Below, piece by piece: positions 34,456-42,554 of a stretch of DNA of 64,000 nt. The DNA lies in the NCBI GenBank assembly GCA_025924315.1, contig JAICIO010000009.1, positions 1 through 64,000 of the forward strand, read 5' to 3'. The position numbers and the translations under genes were made by a program. Numbering within the stretch: the first letter of the stretch is position 1; the number at the start of each line of letters is the position of its first letter. The notes beneath the pieces were generated by a model, which had not been told where the DNA came from, ran no database searches, and worked only from the letters and a program-made list of their open reading frames with translations. Source of the DNA: Phycisphaerae bacterium (lineage in GTDB: Bacteria; Planctomycetota; Phycisphaerae; Tepidisphaerales; Tepidisphaeraceae).

Positions 34456-36762
34456 TCAATCCCGCCTGGTAATCATTGTCGCCAGTTCAAACGAATCTGC
34501 CTCATCGCTCAGCGCCGTCAGCCTCCACACAGGTCTGAATTCGTAGTCGATCAGCTCCTGGCACACAATCAACTCCGTCGCCCACGGAAGGTGAATGTCC
34601 AACTTTTTGTGACCATACTCGAGTCGAGCGCGCGAGCCCTCGACATGAAATGGCGCCAGCGCCTGCAAATGAAACGCGACACGCCCCCTGCGGATCAAGC
34701 GCGCTTGGTCGTGAACTCGCAGTTCGTCCAGATTCCCGGAGACGATGCGTCGCCTGCAGCTCGACATCCAGCCATCCCATAAAGAACCAAACTCGATCTC
34801 GGCCTCGAAAGTGCGCTCGTCGCCGTGACCTTGCGGAATCACCGGTGTCTGCGCTCGAGCTTGATCGGGGAATGTGCCGTCCTGGTTCACCGGCGTCAGC
34901 ACATTGTGCAGGTACGTTCGGTCCATCAGGTCACAGCGCGGGTCGTCGTAGCGAATCACGCCGCGGTCGATGAGCATTGGCACGCCGTCGATCTCGAGCG
35001 TGAACGCGCCTTTGTCGAGATGCGAATGCGAAGGCTTTGCCTTACACCCCGTCACGTGAACGCGAATCGATCGCGCGCCGTCGCGCCGGAAGCTCGTGAG
35101 TTGCCCGACATGTTCCAAGCGGCGAAACGTGGGTACGACGGTCTGGGGTTCCGGAAACGATTCCGGCCCCAGTGCAAAGCCGACCAATCCATCGAGAACG
35201 TACTGGTTGTAATACGTCGCGGGCCGATCACGCAGCAGGTTTGCTCGCGCGATCCGCGTGTAGACGCTTCGGGGAAAGATCCCAGCCAAAATTGCGATCG
35301 TGTCGCCCACCAGATAATCGGTGCTGTTGTCGCCATCCATCAGCACGTGGCCGGGCGTCACCGCAGACATGGTGGCGAGAAACGCTTCGCTTTGATCGAA
35401 TGATTTCGGTAGCAATGTTCGGACGTCCAGCTTTTGCGAGCGGGCGTAGGCGATCAGCGCCGGCAACGCCGCATGAAGCGTCACACTCCAATAGCCCACG
35501 CCTTCGTCCGTACCGCCATCCGGCAGAATGTAATTCTCAAGATCTGCGCGCAAACCTTCGACAGCGCGATCGACATAGTTGCCAACACGCGGCCAGATGC
35601 GCTCCAGCAGCAGCCCGCCGAGAACACGCGCCCGGCAGAACCAGGGTCCCTGGTTGATGTGATGCACCTCTTCGTGTTTCATGTAGTCGCGCTCGATGAG
35701 CGCGAGCCCCTTGTCCCAGATCGATTGCGCGATCAGCGCACGCGCTCGATCCGTCAACGCGGCATCGAGCCAATCCGCAACCAGGCAGACGCTGGTCGTC
35801 GTCATTTCTTCCATGAAGCAGCGCGCGTCCCATGTGCTACCGAGCACGCGGCAGTCGGCGGCCCAGCACCAGTGCGGCGTGTGAACCATGCACATGAGGA
35901 AGCGCAACGCGTGGTCAATCATCGCTTGATCTTGGTTGATTAAGCCGACCAGCGCCAGAAGCTGCGCATCGTTGTGATACGGCTGCCGTCCGTACTCGCG
36001 CTCCCGCATGTAACGCAGGTCGGACCAGGGAAGGAATTCACCAAGGTCGTCCTCCGGTTCGCGCTGCATGGCTTGCGCCGCGCGCTTTTCGAGCAAAGCG
36101 AAATGTTCCCGCCAATCCGGATGCGCGCGCCGCGCTCGTAGAACCTCCAGATGCGATTCGTCAAAGAGCAGTCCGCGTGCAAAGCGCGGCGCCTTCCACT
36201 GGTCGACCGGTTTGATCAGCCCCGCCCATTCCGCGCCGAAGCGCACGCGACCGCGCGACATCGCGCTCACCATGTCCGTATCGGCGACGGCAATCCACGA
36301 AATCAGCACCATTGCCGGTTCGCTGTTTTCCGCGAAGAACTGCAGGCGCACCTCCCGCAATTGATCACCCTGGACGTCAACCGCATATTCGCGGCGCACG
36401 TCCGATCCATTTTCTCGCGCTCGCGTAAACCATTTCCCGTCCACCCGCGCGGATACGATCAGCGAGGCATTCTTCGACACCGTAATCGCCGCGATGACGC
36501 GATCGTAGCGATCCATCGAAACCGACAGCGGCACGCGAAAATCCGCGACGGGCTCTTGCGCTTTCGCGCGTTGCCAGCGAATTCGCGTCCAGCACCACAG
36601 GGCGTCGAGTCGAACGTCCGATCCGCCGACGACCTCTAATTCGTACTGCAACGTCGGCTCGATCACCGGATCATGAAACGGCGCGACGATCACCTCCGCC
36701 GCGCACGAATCCATCGGCAGGTACGTCCCGGTTAGCTTTTCTGATGGAGTTACTTTCGACAT
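34456..36762 (-). CDS. Cytoplasmic heparinase II/III-type protein
   Basis: 768 residues without signal peptide. An N-terminal beta domain (to about residue 165), an alpha-helical toroid (HNDAQLLALVGLINQ, HINQGPWFCRARVLGG) and a C-terminal beta-sandwich with KPSHSHLDKGAFTLEIDGVP, which keeps the conserved His of the heparinase II/III fold. Unlike the secreted fusion at 1294-4587, it should act inside the cell, probably on imported unsaturated oligosaccharides. Its start overlaps the end of the SMP-30 gene by 13 bp. Confidence 0.78.
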   Translation of the reverse strand: MSKVTPSEKLTGTYLPMDSCAAEVIVAPFHDPVIEPTLQYELEVVGGSDVRLDALWCWTRIRWQRAKAQEPVADFRVPLSVSMDRYDRVIAAITVSKNASLIVSARVDGKWFTRARENGSDVRREYAVDVQGDQLREVRLQFFAENSEPAMVLISWIAVADTDMVSAMSRGRVRFGAEWAGLIKPVDQWKAPRFARGLLFDESHLEVLRARRAHPDWREHFALLEKRAAQAMQREPEDDLGEFLPWSDLRYMREREYGRQPYHNDAQLLALVGLINQDQAMIDHALRFLMCMVHTPHWCWAADCRVLGSTWDARCFMEEMTTTSVCLVADWLDAALTDRARALIAQSIWDKGLALIERDYMKHEEVHHINQGPWFCRARVLGGLLLERIWPRVGNYVDRAVEGLRADLENYILPDGGTDEGVGYWSVTLHAALPALIAYARSQKLDVRTLLPKSFDQSEAFLATMSAVTPGHVLMDGDNSTDYLVGDTIAILAGIFPRSVYTRIARANLLRDRPATYYNQYVLDGLVGFALGPESFPEPQTVVPTFRRLEHVGQLTSFRRDGARSIRVHVTGCKAKPSHSHLDKGAFTLEIDGVPMLIDRGVIRYDDPRCDLMDRTYLHNVLTPVNQDGTFPDQARAQTPVIPQGHGDERTFEAEIEFGSLWDGWMSSCRRRIVSGNLDELRVHDQARLIRRGRVAFHLQALAPFHVEGSRARLEYGHKKLDIHLPWATELIVCQELIDYEFRPVWRLTALSDEADSFELATMITRRD

Positions 36763-37661
36763 GTCGCAACAAGCTCGTTTTTTCCCCGCACGCCCGGGCG
36801 AATGCGATACACCGCGCCGCCGTCTTTGATTGTTTTATAGTCGTACCCCGGCGGCGAGAAACGGCTTTCCCATCGCTCGCCCGCGGTGGTGATGAAAAGC
36901 TCGTCGAGGTCGGGTCCGCCAAACTCCACAGACGCCACCTGTCCCACCGGCATCGCGATGCGCCGCTCGACTTTCCCATCCGGGTCGTAGCGCACGACTT
37001 GCGAGCCGTACCACTGCGCGCTCCAGACGAACCCCTTGGCATCCACCGTCAGCCCATCCGGCAGCCCCTCACTGCTGGGAACTTTCACGAACGTGCGCTC
37101 GCGCGAAAGCCGACCACTCGATGCATCCACATCAAACGCGCGAATCACGCGAGCCGTCGAATCGGCATAATACAGCGTCTTCAAATCGGGACTCAGCCCC
37201 AGCCCATTCGAAAGCTCAATCCCATCCGCGACGATTTCGACGCTCAAATCCGGCTGGATCAAGTACAACTTCCCCGCCCGTTCCATTCGATCGTCCGCGC
37301 CCCAGTAGTAGGTGCCCGCGTAAATCCGTCCCTCCGGCGCCGCCAGGATGTCATTGAACTTCAGCTTCTGTCCCTCATGTTCCAGCAGTAACGGACGCAG
37401 CTTCGACCCCGGCGACCACTGATACATCCCTTCCAGCGCCGCAACAATGTATCCGCCATCATCGCTCAGCGCGATTCCGCCCGCCGGAACATCGTTCCCG
37501 ATCACCGCCGCTTGTCCTGTCCTGGGATCGAATTGATACACGACGCGCGCGCTGATGTCCGTCCATACCAACACCCCGCGCCGCCAATCCCAGATCGGCC
37601 CCTCACCGCACCGATCCTGATTCGGCACGATTAGTTCAACATCATTCGAAGCAATACTCAT
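36750..37661 (-). CDS. SMP-30/gluconolactonase/LRE family lactonase
   Basis: 303 residues, six-bladed propeller family. The metal-binding Glu is in CGEGPIWDW near residue 20, with LKFNDILAAPEGRIYAGT and LSNGLGLSPDLKTLYYADST (Asn) and SEGLPDGLTVDAKGFVWSAQ (Asp) typical of the family. It hydrolyses sugar lactones, such as the product of a sugar dehydrogenase, giving the acid used by the enolase-superfamily enzyme downstream. The first 14 residues, MSIASNDVELIVPN, also appear almost unchanged at the start of the upstream sialidase-like gene. Confidence 0.88.
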   Translation of the reverse strand: MSIASNDVELIVPNQDRCGEGPIWDWRRGVLVWTDISARVVYQFDPRTGQAAVIGNDVPAGGIALSDDGGYIVAALEGMYQWSPGSKLRPLLLEHEGQKLKFNDILAAPEGRIYAGTYYWGADDRMERAGKLYLIQPDLSVEIVADGIELSNGLGLSPDLKTLYYADSTARVIRAFDVDASSGRLSRERTFVKVPSSEGLPDGLTVDAKGFVWSAQWYGSQVVRYDPDGKVERRIAMPVGQVASVEFGGPDLDELFITTAGERWESRFSPPGYDYKTIKDGGAVYRIRPGVRGKNELVATCRK

Positions 37662-37667
37662 AAATCT

Positions 37668-38876
37668 TCATTTCTCCCGCGATGCTGGATGTTGCTGATC
37701 AATAACTTCGTCCAACGCGTGATCGAACCATGCTCGATCGATCATCGCCAATCTTACGCCACCCGTCTTGACCGTCCGATCCCACGGGATGCGATGCCAA
37801 TCGTACCCGACGATGACCTTACCCTTCGAGGTAAAGCAAATCGTCGTCGCTCCGAATTCGTGCGGACCGCCGGCGATGTTGCCGACGATGCGCCAAGTTT
37901 TTCCGCCGTCTTTGGAGACCGCGGCCGTCAGTGGCGTGCGCTCGCCGCTGTGGTGATGCGTCGGCACGAACTTGCCCGAGCAGTACACCAGCAACAGCGC
38001 CTTCCCATCGGGAAACGCCGCCATCGTCAGCGGCGCTTCAGGGGCTTCCAGCCCCGACGACCACGGCTCGCTCCAGGTTTGCGCCTCATCGTTCGATCGC
38101 GCCATGTACACGAAGCCGAGGGCGCTTCGCAGTGCCATCACCAACGTGCCGTCGCTTAACTGCGCGACTGAAGGCTCCATCGCCCCGCGCTTGGGCAGCG
38201 AAATCTTCGTCTTGCTTTCCTGCCAGCTCGTTCCGCCATCATCCGAAAAGTAGCACCAAGCCTTCAACTGCTCCGTCGCCGCGCCATAGTCGGCCGCGGT
38301 CAGGTCGCTTCCGAAAACCGGCAACACCAGTCGCCCGCTCTTGAGTCGAACCAGCGACGCGCAGCCTCCTTGCAGACGAATTCCCTTTGATTTCTCCCAG
38401 ATTGGTTTTTGCTCGCTGAACGTTTGCCCGCCGTCGTCAGAGCGAAACAATCGCATCGTCGTTGACCAGCGATCGTCGATCACCGAACACCCATTGAGCA
38501 GCACCTTGCCATCACCCAGGCAGAGCAGCCCCGGCGCCTGCAGGTGTTGCTGCATCAGCCGGGGCTCGCTCCAGCTTTTGCCTCCATCACTCGATACACG
38601 CGTGTACGTGCTGTACTCACCCGAGAAATCAACGCGAGTCGTCCGGTGGTACGCAATCAGCAACCGCCCATCGCCCAGCTCGCACACGTTGGGGCAAATG
38701 GACAAATACTCGTTCGGCTGGGCGCTTTCGACCGAGACATGCAGCATGGCAGGATTCAGAAACGTCGGCTCATCTTCGCCGCGCGCAGTGCCGGCAACAG
38801 TTACGAAGGTTGCCGCGAGAAACATGATCAGCAGATTGGGCACAACCCGTTCGACATCATTCGACGCGAGACTCAT
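37668..38876 (-). CDS. Exported sialidase-like (BNR/Asp-box) protein with a duplicated SMP-30 leader
   Basis: 402 residues from ATG 38876. Five Asp-box motifs (SSDGGKSWSE, SDDGGQTFSE, SDDGGTSWQE, SNDEAQTWSE, SKDGGKTWRI) indicate a sialidase-type propeller. A signal peptide seems to begin at an internal Met (38825; MFLAATFVTVAGTARG), preceded by MSLASNDVERVVPN, nearly the SMP-30 N-terminus of the next gene. First gene of the operon; seven bases before the SMP-30 start and 32 bp from the divergent MetE-like start. Confidence 0.78.
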   Translation of the reverse strand: MSLASNDVERVVPNLLIMFLAATFVTVAGTARGEDEPTFLNPAMLHVSVESAQPNEYLSICPNVCELGDGRLLIAYHRTTRVDFSGEYSTYTRVSSDGGKSWSEPRLMQQHLQAPGLLCLGDGKVLLNGCSVIDDRWSTTMRLFRSDDGGQTFSEQKPIWEKSKGIRLQGGCASLVRLKSGRLVLPVFGSDLTAADYGAATEQLKAWCYFSDDGGTSWQESKTKISLPKRGAMEPSVAQLSDGTLVMALRSALGFVYMARSNDEAQTWSEPWSSGLEAPEAPLTMAAFPDGKALLLVYCSGKFVPTHHHSGERTPLTAAVSKDGGKTWRIVGNIAGGPHEFGATTICFTSKGKVIVGYDWHRIPWDRTVKTGGVRLAMIDRAWFDHALDEVIDQQHPASREK

Positions 38877-38908
38877 AATGCCGAAACTGTAAGCGCAAGG
38901 AGTTTCGC

Positions 38909-39931
38909 ATGGAACAGGTGCCCAGTATTCGTACAACCGTTGTTGGCTCTTACCCCGTCCCCGACTGGCTCGTCGCCAGTCCTTCTCAGCAAGCGCTGAT
39001 CGATGCCACGAAGGTTGTTTTCAAAACCCAGGAAATGGCCGGCATTGATGTCGTCGCCGACGGGGAACTCTATCGCTTCGACATCAATCACCCCGACACC
39101 AACGGCATGATCGAATACTTCATTCGTCCGATGTCCGGCATTCGCTCGCAAATCAGCCGCAGCGATATCGAGATGTTCAACCGCCTCGAAGGCATGAGCT
39201 TTCGCTCCGAACCCGCAGGCGTGGTGGAGGATGCGATCGATGAAGGCACGCTCAACCTGCCGCGCGATTACCGCCGCGCGCGAAGCTGCACGAACCACGC
39301 GCTCAAGTTCACGCTCACCGGTCCGCACATGCTCTGCAAGACGCTGATCGACCGGCACTATTCCAATCGCGAAGCGCTCGCGATGGCGCTCGGCAAAACG
39401 CTCGCGAAGCAGGTGGCCGACATCGATCCGCAGGTCCTGCAAGTCGATGAAGCCAACATCTCCGGCCATCCGCACGAAGGCCCCTGGGCCGCGGACGCAA
39501 TCAACCTGATCCTCGACGCCGCCGCCCATTGCAAAGAAAAAGGCGTGCACGTCTGCTTCGGAAATTACGGCGGACAATCGATTCAAAAAGGCGAATGGCA
39601 ACAACTGATCGACTTCATGAACCGGCTGCATTGCGATCACGTGGTGCTCGAATTCGCCTTCCGCGGTTACGACGAGCTCGCGCATTTCAAGGAACACCTC
39701 AACCCGCGCATTGGCCTGGGCATCGGCGTGATCGACGTCAAGGTCAACACCGTCGAAACCCCCGAACTCGTCGCCAAGCGCATCGAGAGTGCGACGAAAC
39801 AAGTCGGCGACAACCGCATCAAATGGGTCCACCCCGACTGCGGCTTCTGGATGAACAAGCGCTCGATCGCCGACCGAAAGATGGCGTCTCTCGTCAAAGG
39901 CCGCGATTTGTTCCTCGGACTTGGCCGATAG
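38909..39931 (+). CDS. MetE-like cobalamin-independent methionine synthase C-terminal domain protein
   Basis: 340 residues, only the catalytic barrel of MetE. Motifs: TTVVGSYPVPDWL at the N-terminus, DGELYR, LQVDEANISGH, VHVCFGNYGG (HxC zinc ligands) and VHPDCGFW (third Cys). Such short forms transfer methyl groups to a thiol, often from donors other than folate. It is unlinked to other methionine genes, standing divergent from the catabolic operon with 32 bp between starts. A partial copy of its 3' end occurs at 40309-40476. Confidence 0.82.
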   Translation: MEQVPSIRTTVVGSYPVPDWLVASPSQQALIDATKVVFKTQEMAGIDVVADGELYRFDINHPDTNGMIEYFIRPMSGIRSQISRSDIEMFNRLEGMSFRSEPAGVVEDAIDEGTLNLPRDYRRARSCTNHALKFTLTGPHMLCKTLIDRHYSNREALAMALGKTLAKQVADIDPQVLQVDEANISGHPHEGPWAADAINLILDAAAHCKEKGVHVCFGNYGGQSIQKGEWQQLIDFMNRLHCDHVVLEFAFRGYDELAHFKEHLNPRIGLGIGVIDVKVNTVETPELVAKRIESATKQVGDNRIKWVHPDCGFWMNKRSIADRKMASLVKGRDLFLGLGR

Positions 39932-39978
39932 AAAGGTGAAAGTTGCGCAGGACTGAGGTGAAAGACGGCTCGCGCGTT

Positions 39979-40215
39979 CTACTCCTTACGCCGCTGCTTG
40001 CCATCACGAACATGATCCGTCGACTTCACAACGCCTACCGCAACCAACCCCACAATCGCCGCGACAAAACCGATGAACGCAAGCACCCCGTGCGCGCGAC
40101 TCACGCAAAACACCAGGAGCACGCATCCCCAAAAGACGACATTCCAAAACATCCGACGCCTCCGCTTGACCTCTAGCGGAACATACCGGGGAATCGGTCG
40201 TTCTTTACGCACCAT
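39979..40215 (-). CDS. Small two-helix membrane protein
   Basis: 78 residues from ATG 40215. A basic N-terminus (VRKERPIPRYVPLEVKRRRR) precedes two hydrophobic helices (MFWNVVFWGCVLLVFCVS and VLAFIGFVAAIVGLVAVGV) and a charged tail. Good topology by the positive-inside rule supports a real gene. No family recognised. It lies between the MetE-like gene and the MetE-like remnant. Confidence 0.6.
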   Translation of the reverse strand: MVRKERPIPRYVPLEVKRRRRMFWNVVFWGCVLLVFCVSRAHGVLAFIGFVAAIVGLVAVGVVKSTDHVRDGKQRRKE

Positions 40216-40308
40216 CGCGATGCCTCACCTTCACGCCGCCGCTGCCGGGAGCTTCGGCATTTCCTTCACGATCTCGATCTGCGGACGCTTCCTCGTCTGG
40301 GGCAATGG

Positions 40309-40476
40309 CCGCCCGAGGTCGTCGCGAAGCGCATCGAATCCGCGGCCAAACAAGTCGGCGACAACCGCATCAAATGGGTCCACCCCGACTGCGGATTCTG
40401 GATGAACAAACGCTCGATCGCCGATCGGAAAATGGCCGCCCTGGTCAAATGCCGCGATTTGTTTCTGGGGCTTTGA
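40309..40476 (+). pseudogene. 3' remnant of a second MetE-like gene
   Basis: 56 codons in one frame (PEVVAKRIESAAKQVGDNRI, DCGFWMNKRSIADRKMAALV, CRDLFLGL, stop TGA 40474-40476) match the last 56 residues of the intact gene at 38909-39931 with a few substitutions. The DNA upstream (before 40309) shows no related sequence and no start. It is therefore the tail of a lost paralogue or of a partial duplication. The zinc-ligand Cys (PDCG) is retained. Confidence 0.8.
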
Positions 40477-40542
40477 AGATCATTTCCCCACGAATCACAA
40501 ACGTGGAAAGACGCCCAGCTAACGAAAATCCTTCGTTGCCGG

Positions 40543-40728
40543 TCAGTGTTGCTGCTCGTCCCACTGGGGGGAATTCTTCAGGAGTGCGGAGACTTCGTCG
40601 CTGAGGCGGGCGAGGTCGTGGAGGATCTGTTTGCGTTCGTCGTCGGTGGGCGTCTTGGCGAGGCGGCTGCGCAGGCCGTTGAATCTCGCCTGCAGGTCCA
40701 GATGCGATTGGGTTAACTTCTTTTGCAT
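40543..40728 (-). CDS. Small helical hypothetical protein
   Basis: 61 residues from ATG 40728: MQKKLTQSHLDLQARFNGLR, then TDDERKQILHDLARLSDEVS. The charged helical pattern looks like a real small coiled protein; extension to longer upstream starts gives low-complexity Ser/Arg sequence and was rejected. Function unknown. Confidence 0.55.
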   Translation of the reverse strand: MQKKLTQSHLDLQARFNGLRSRLAKTPTDDERKQILHDLARLSDEVSALLKNSPQWDEQQH

Positions 40729-40795
40729 CCCATGTGCCGGGCGCCGGATTCCCCCGTTTCGTTCGACACAACTGCGCGGAGGCGAAGAGCGCGCG

Positions 40796-40996
40796 TTAGC
40801 TAGGGTCGGGTTCGGCGGCGAGATCTTCTGCGGTGATCGGGCGATGGATGCCCTTGACGATCTGGCGGATGAATTCGGCCTTGTCGACCTTGGCGGCTTT
40901 AGCGCGGCGCTCGGCGATGACGTGAAGCTTGCGGGCACGGGCTTCGGACTTGAGCTGCGCGGCGTGTGCGACGCGCTCTTGCTTGGACATGGGCAT
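40796..40996 (-). CDS. Small basic helical protein
   Basis: 66 residues from ATG 40996 (ATG 40990 also possible): SKQERVAHAAQLKSEARARK then FIRQIVKGIHRPITAEDLAA. Strongly basic and helical, with an acidic C-terminal end. Perhaps nucleic-acid associated, given the neighbouring RRM gene, but no motif supports this. AAGGA lies a few bases upstream of the start. Confidence 0.55.
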   Translation of the reverse strand: MPMSKQERVAHAAQLKSEARARKLHVIAERRAKAAKVDKAEFIRQIVKGIHRPITAEDLAAEPDPS

Positions 40997-41075
40997 GGGA
41001 ATCCTTGTGAAGGTAAACTAACAGTCGGCGCCGCGCGGAGCGCGCGGGCCGACTGAAGAGAATCGCGTTGTTGGT

Positions 41076-41453
41076 TTAGTACCGGCTGCGACCACCGCCG
41101 CCGCCGCCACCACCGTAGCCGCCGCGTCCACCACCGGAGCGACCGCCGCCCCCGCCGCCGCCGTATCCACCGCGTCCACCACCGCCGCCGCCGCCGGAGC
41201 GGTTTTCCTTCGGCTTGGCTTCATTGACGGTGAGCGCGCGTCCGCCGTGTTCCTGGCCGTTGAGGGCGCTGATGGCGGCTTGCGCTTCGTCATCACTGCT
41301 CATTTCGACAAAGCCGAAGCCTTTGCTTCGACCGGTGTCACGATCGGTGATGATCTGCGCGCTTTCGACAGTGCCGTGCGCGGAGAAAAGACTTTCGAGA
41401 GCCGAGCTATCGACCTCGTAACTGAGATTGCCAACGTACAACTTCTTGCCCAT
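41076..41453 (-). CDS. RRM RNA-binding protein with Gly-rich tail
   Basis: 125 residues from ATG 41453. A single RRM fills residues 1-80: RNP2 as LYVGNL (4-9) and RNP1 as KGFGFVEM (about 44-51). The C-terminal 40 residues are nearly all Gly with Arg, Tyr and Ser (RGG-type). Cold-inducible RNA-binding proteins of cyanobacteria and planctomycetes have the same shape and act as RNA chaperones. The 5' untranslated region is probably long, as often with cold-regulated genes, because the next gene start lies over 300 bp away. Confidence 0.9.
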   Translation of the reverse strand: MGKKLYVGNLSYEVDSSALESLFSAHGTVESAQIITDRDTGRSKGFGFVEMSSDDEAQAAISALNGQEHGGRALTVNEAKPKENRSGGGGGGGRGGYGGGGGGGRSGGGRGGYGGGGGGGGRSRY

Positions 41454-41804
41454 GGGAACTCCTCGTGAGTTGGGGCTTGAGACCCGAGTTTTACTTTCCG
41501 AGCCAGATGAAAGAGGCCAACATTCCGGCCGAGAAGGAGGAGGGTCTGGTGAAGGAGAGATGGCGCGACGCAAACGGAATCGCAGCAACCGGCTTCGCTA
41601 GGCGAACCTACCGGAGGTCAGTGTAGCAGGTGCGGGCGGGAATAGCTACGCGCGCGAGCGGGGAAGACGGTATTCAGGCAAAAACCGCGTTTCGGGACTT
41701 TTAAAGAGGGTCAAAGCGACTTTTGGGATGTCGCGGATTGAGCGGCAAGGCCACGGACTGGGGAGGCCTTGTTGTTTGGCGGGCGGGTCCGAAGAATAAT
41801 TGTT
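41454..41804. other. Gene-free stretch upstream of the RRM gene
   Basis: 350 bp with no supported gene. It should hold the RRM gene's promoter and leader (minus strand) and the start region of the gene at 41805. Near its right end, GGCGGGCGGGTCCG (41779-41792) and the box GTTATGC (41802-41808) resemble the 3' half of the integron attC sites. Confidence 0.5.
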
Positions 41805-42095
41805 ATGCGGCTGAAGACACTGGACAACCCGCAGCGCCGCCGCGCACTTGAGCAGCTCGTACGCAACGCATTTCCGGGCTGTTGTGCGATGTTCCTTGAG
41901 GCTCCGGCAGGCGGGGTCGCGTTTCGTATCCGCGCAGAAAATGGTCGGTACCGTCCCGGCGTGATTAAGGTCCTCGCCCACCAGGGCCACGTGCGGTTTA
42001 ACAGTGCTTGGCTCGCCAGACAGATAAAGATTCACGGCGGTTCGGCGGCTGCCTCACCCTATCCGATGTCGAGGCGCCGACTTGGCCTTATGTGA
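41805..42095 (+). CDS. Hypothetical basic protein starting in a GTTATGC box
   Basis: 96 residues from ATG 41805: MRLKTLDNPQRRRALEQLVR, then AFRIRAENGRYRPGVIKVLA. No signal peptide or known domain. The start codon is inside GTTATGC, as for cassette 4 of the integron. The C-terminal end (PYPMSRRRLGLM) is weak, so the gene may be shortened. Confidence 0.45.
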   Translation: MRLKTLDNPQRRRALEQLVRNAFPGCCAMFLEAPAGGVAFRIRAENGRYRPGVIKVLAHQGHVRFNSAWLARQIKIHGGSAAASPYPMSRRRLGLM

Positions 42096-42102
42096 CACAC
42101 CT

Positions 42103-42552
42103 TTGGACACAGAAGCCATTAAACTCGTTCGAGGAAGTGCGTCTCGCACATTGCGGACGGTCGGCTGGCAATTCGCCGTGGTGATTTGCCTGCCCATAGC
42201 GGGACTCTGGATCTTCGCGAAGGATTCCGTTGCGACAAAGATCGCGGCCAGTGTGGCGATGCTAGCTTTAGCTGGCATCGGTGTTGTGTGCATATGCGTC
42301 GCGTCGGCATTCGCGGTCGCGGAAATTCGGGATGACCGCCTGAGCTTTTATTTCTGTGGCATTCGGACGCGTTCAATCGCGCTGGATGAGTCGACCTTCT
42401 TCGAGCTGCGCAAGATCGGCCGGCTTGAGATCCTTCGCATTTGCTCAAATGGCTCAAGGTATGTTCCGAACGGCGCACTCGACAAATCGGCCGTTGTCGA
42501 CCTGCTTCGCGCAAATGGTGTAGCGGAACAAAAAGCCGAATCACCGGATTAG
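42103..42552 (+). CDS. Two-helix membrane protein with PH-like domain, related to cassette 4
   Basis: About 150 residues; the start is unclear (TTG 42103 or TTG 42082; no ATG in frame). Two membrane helices (FAVVICLPIAGLWIFA and AASVAMLALAGIGVVCICVA) are followed by EIRDDRLSFYFCGIRTRSIA, and the end reads SAVVDLLRANGVAEQ. Cassette 4 (16454) has the same order, with EDQLQFRWFGYATHVLPY and RVADLLRQHGV. Family of unknown function, perhaps a bacterial PH-domain type. Convergent with the permease operon, three bases apart. Confidence 0.6.
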   Translation: MDTEAIKLVRGSASRTLRTVGWQFAVVICLPIAGLWIFAKDSVATKIAASVAMLALAGIGVVCICVASAFAVAEIRDDRLSFYFCGIRTRSIALDESTFFELRKIGRLEILRICSNGSRYVPNGALDKSAVVDLLRANGVAEQKAESPD

Positions 42553-42554
42553 GG

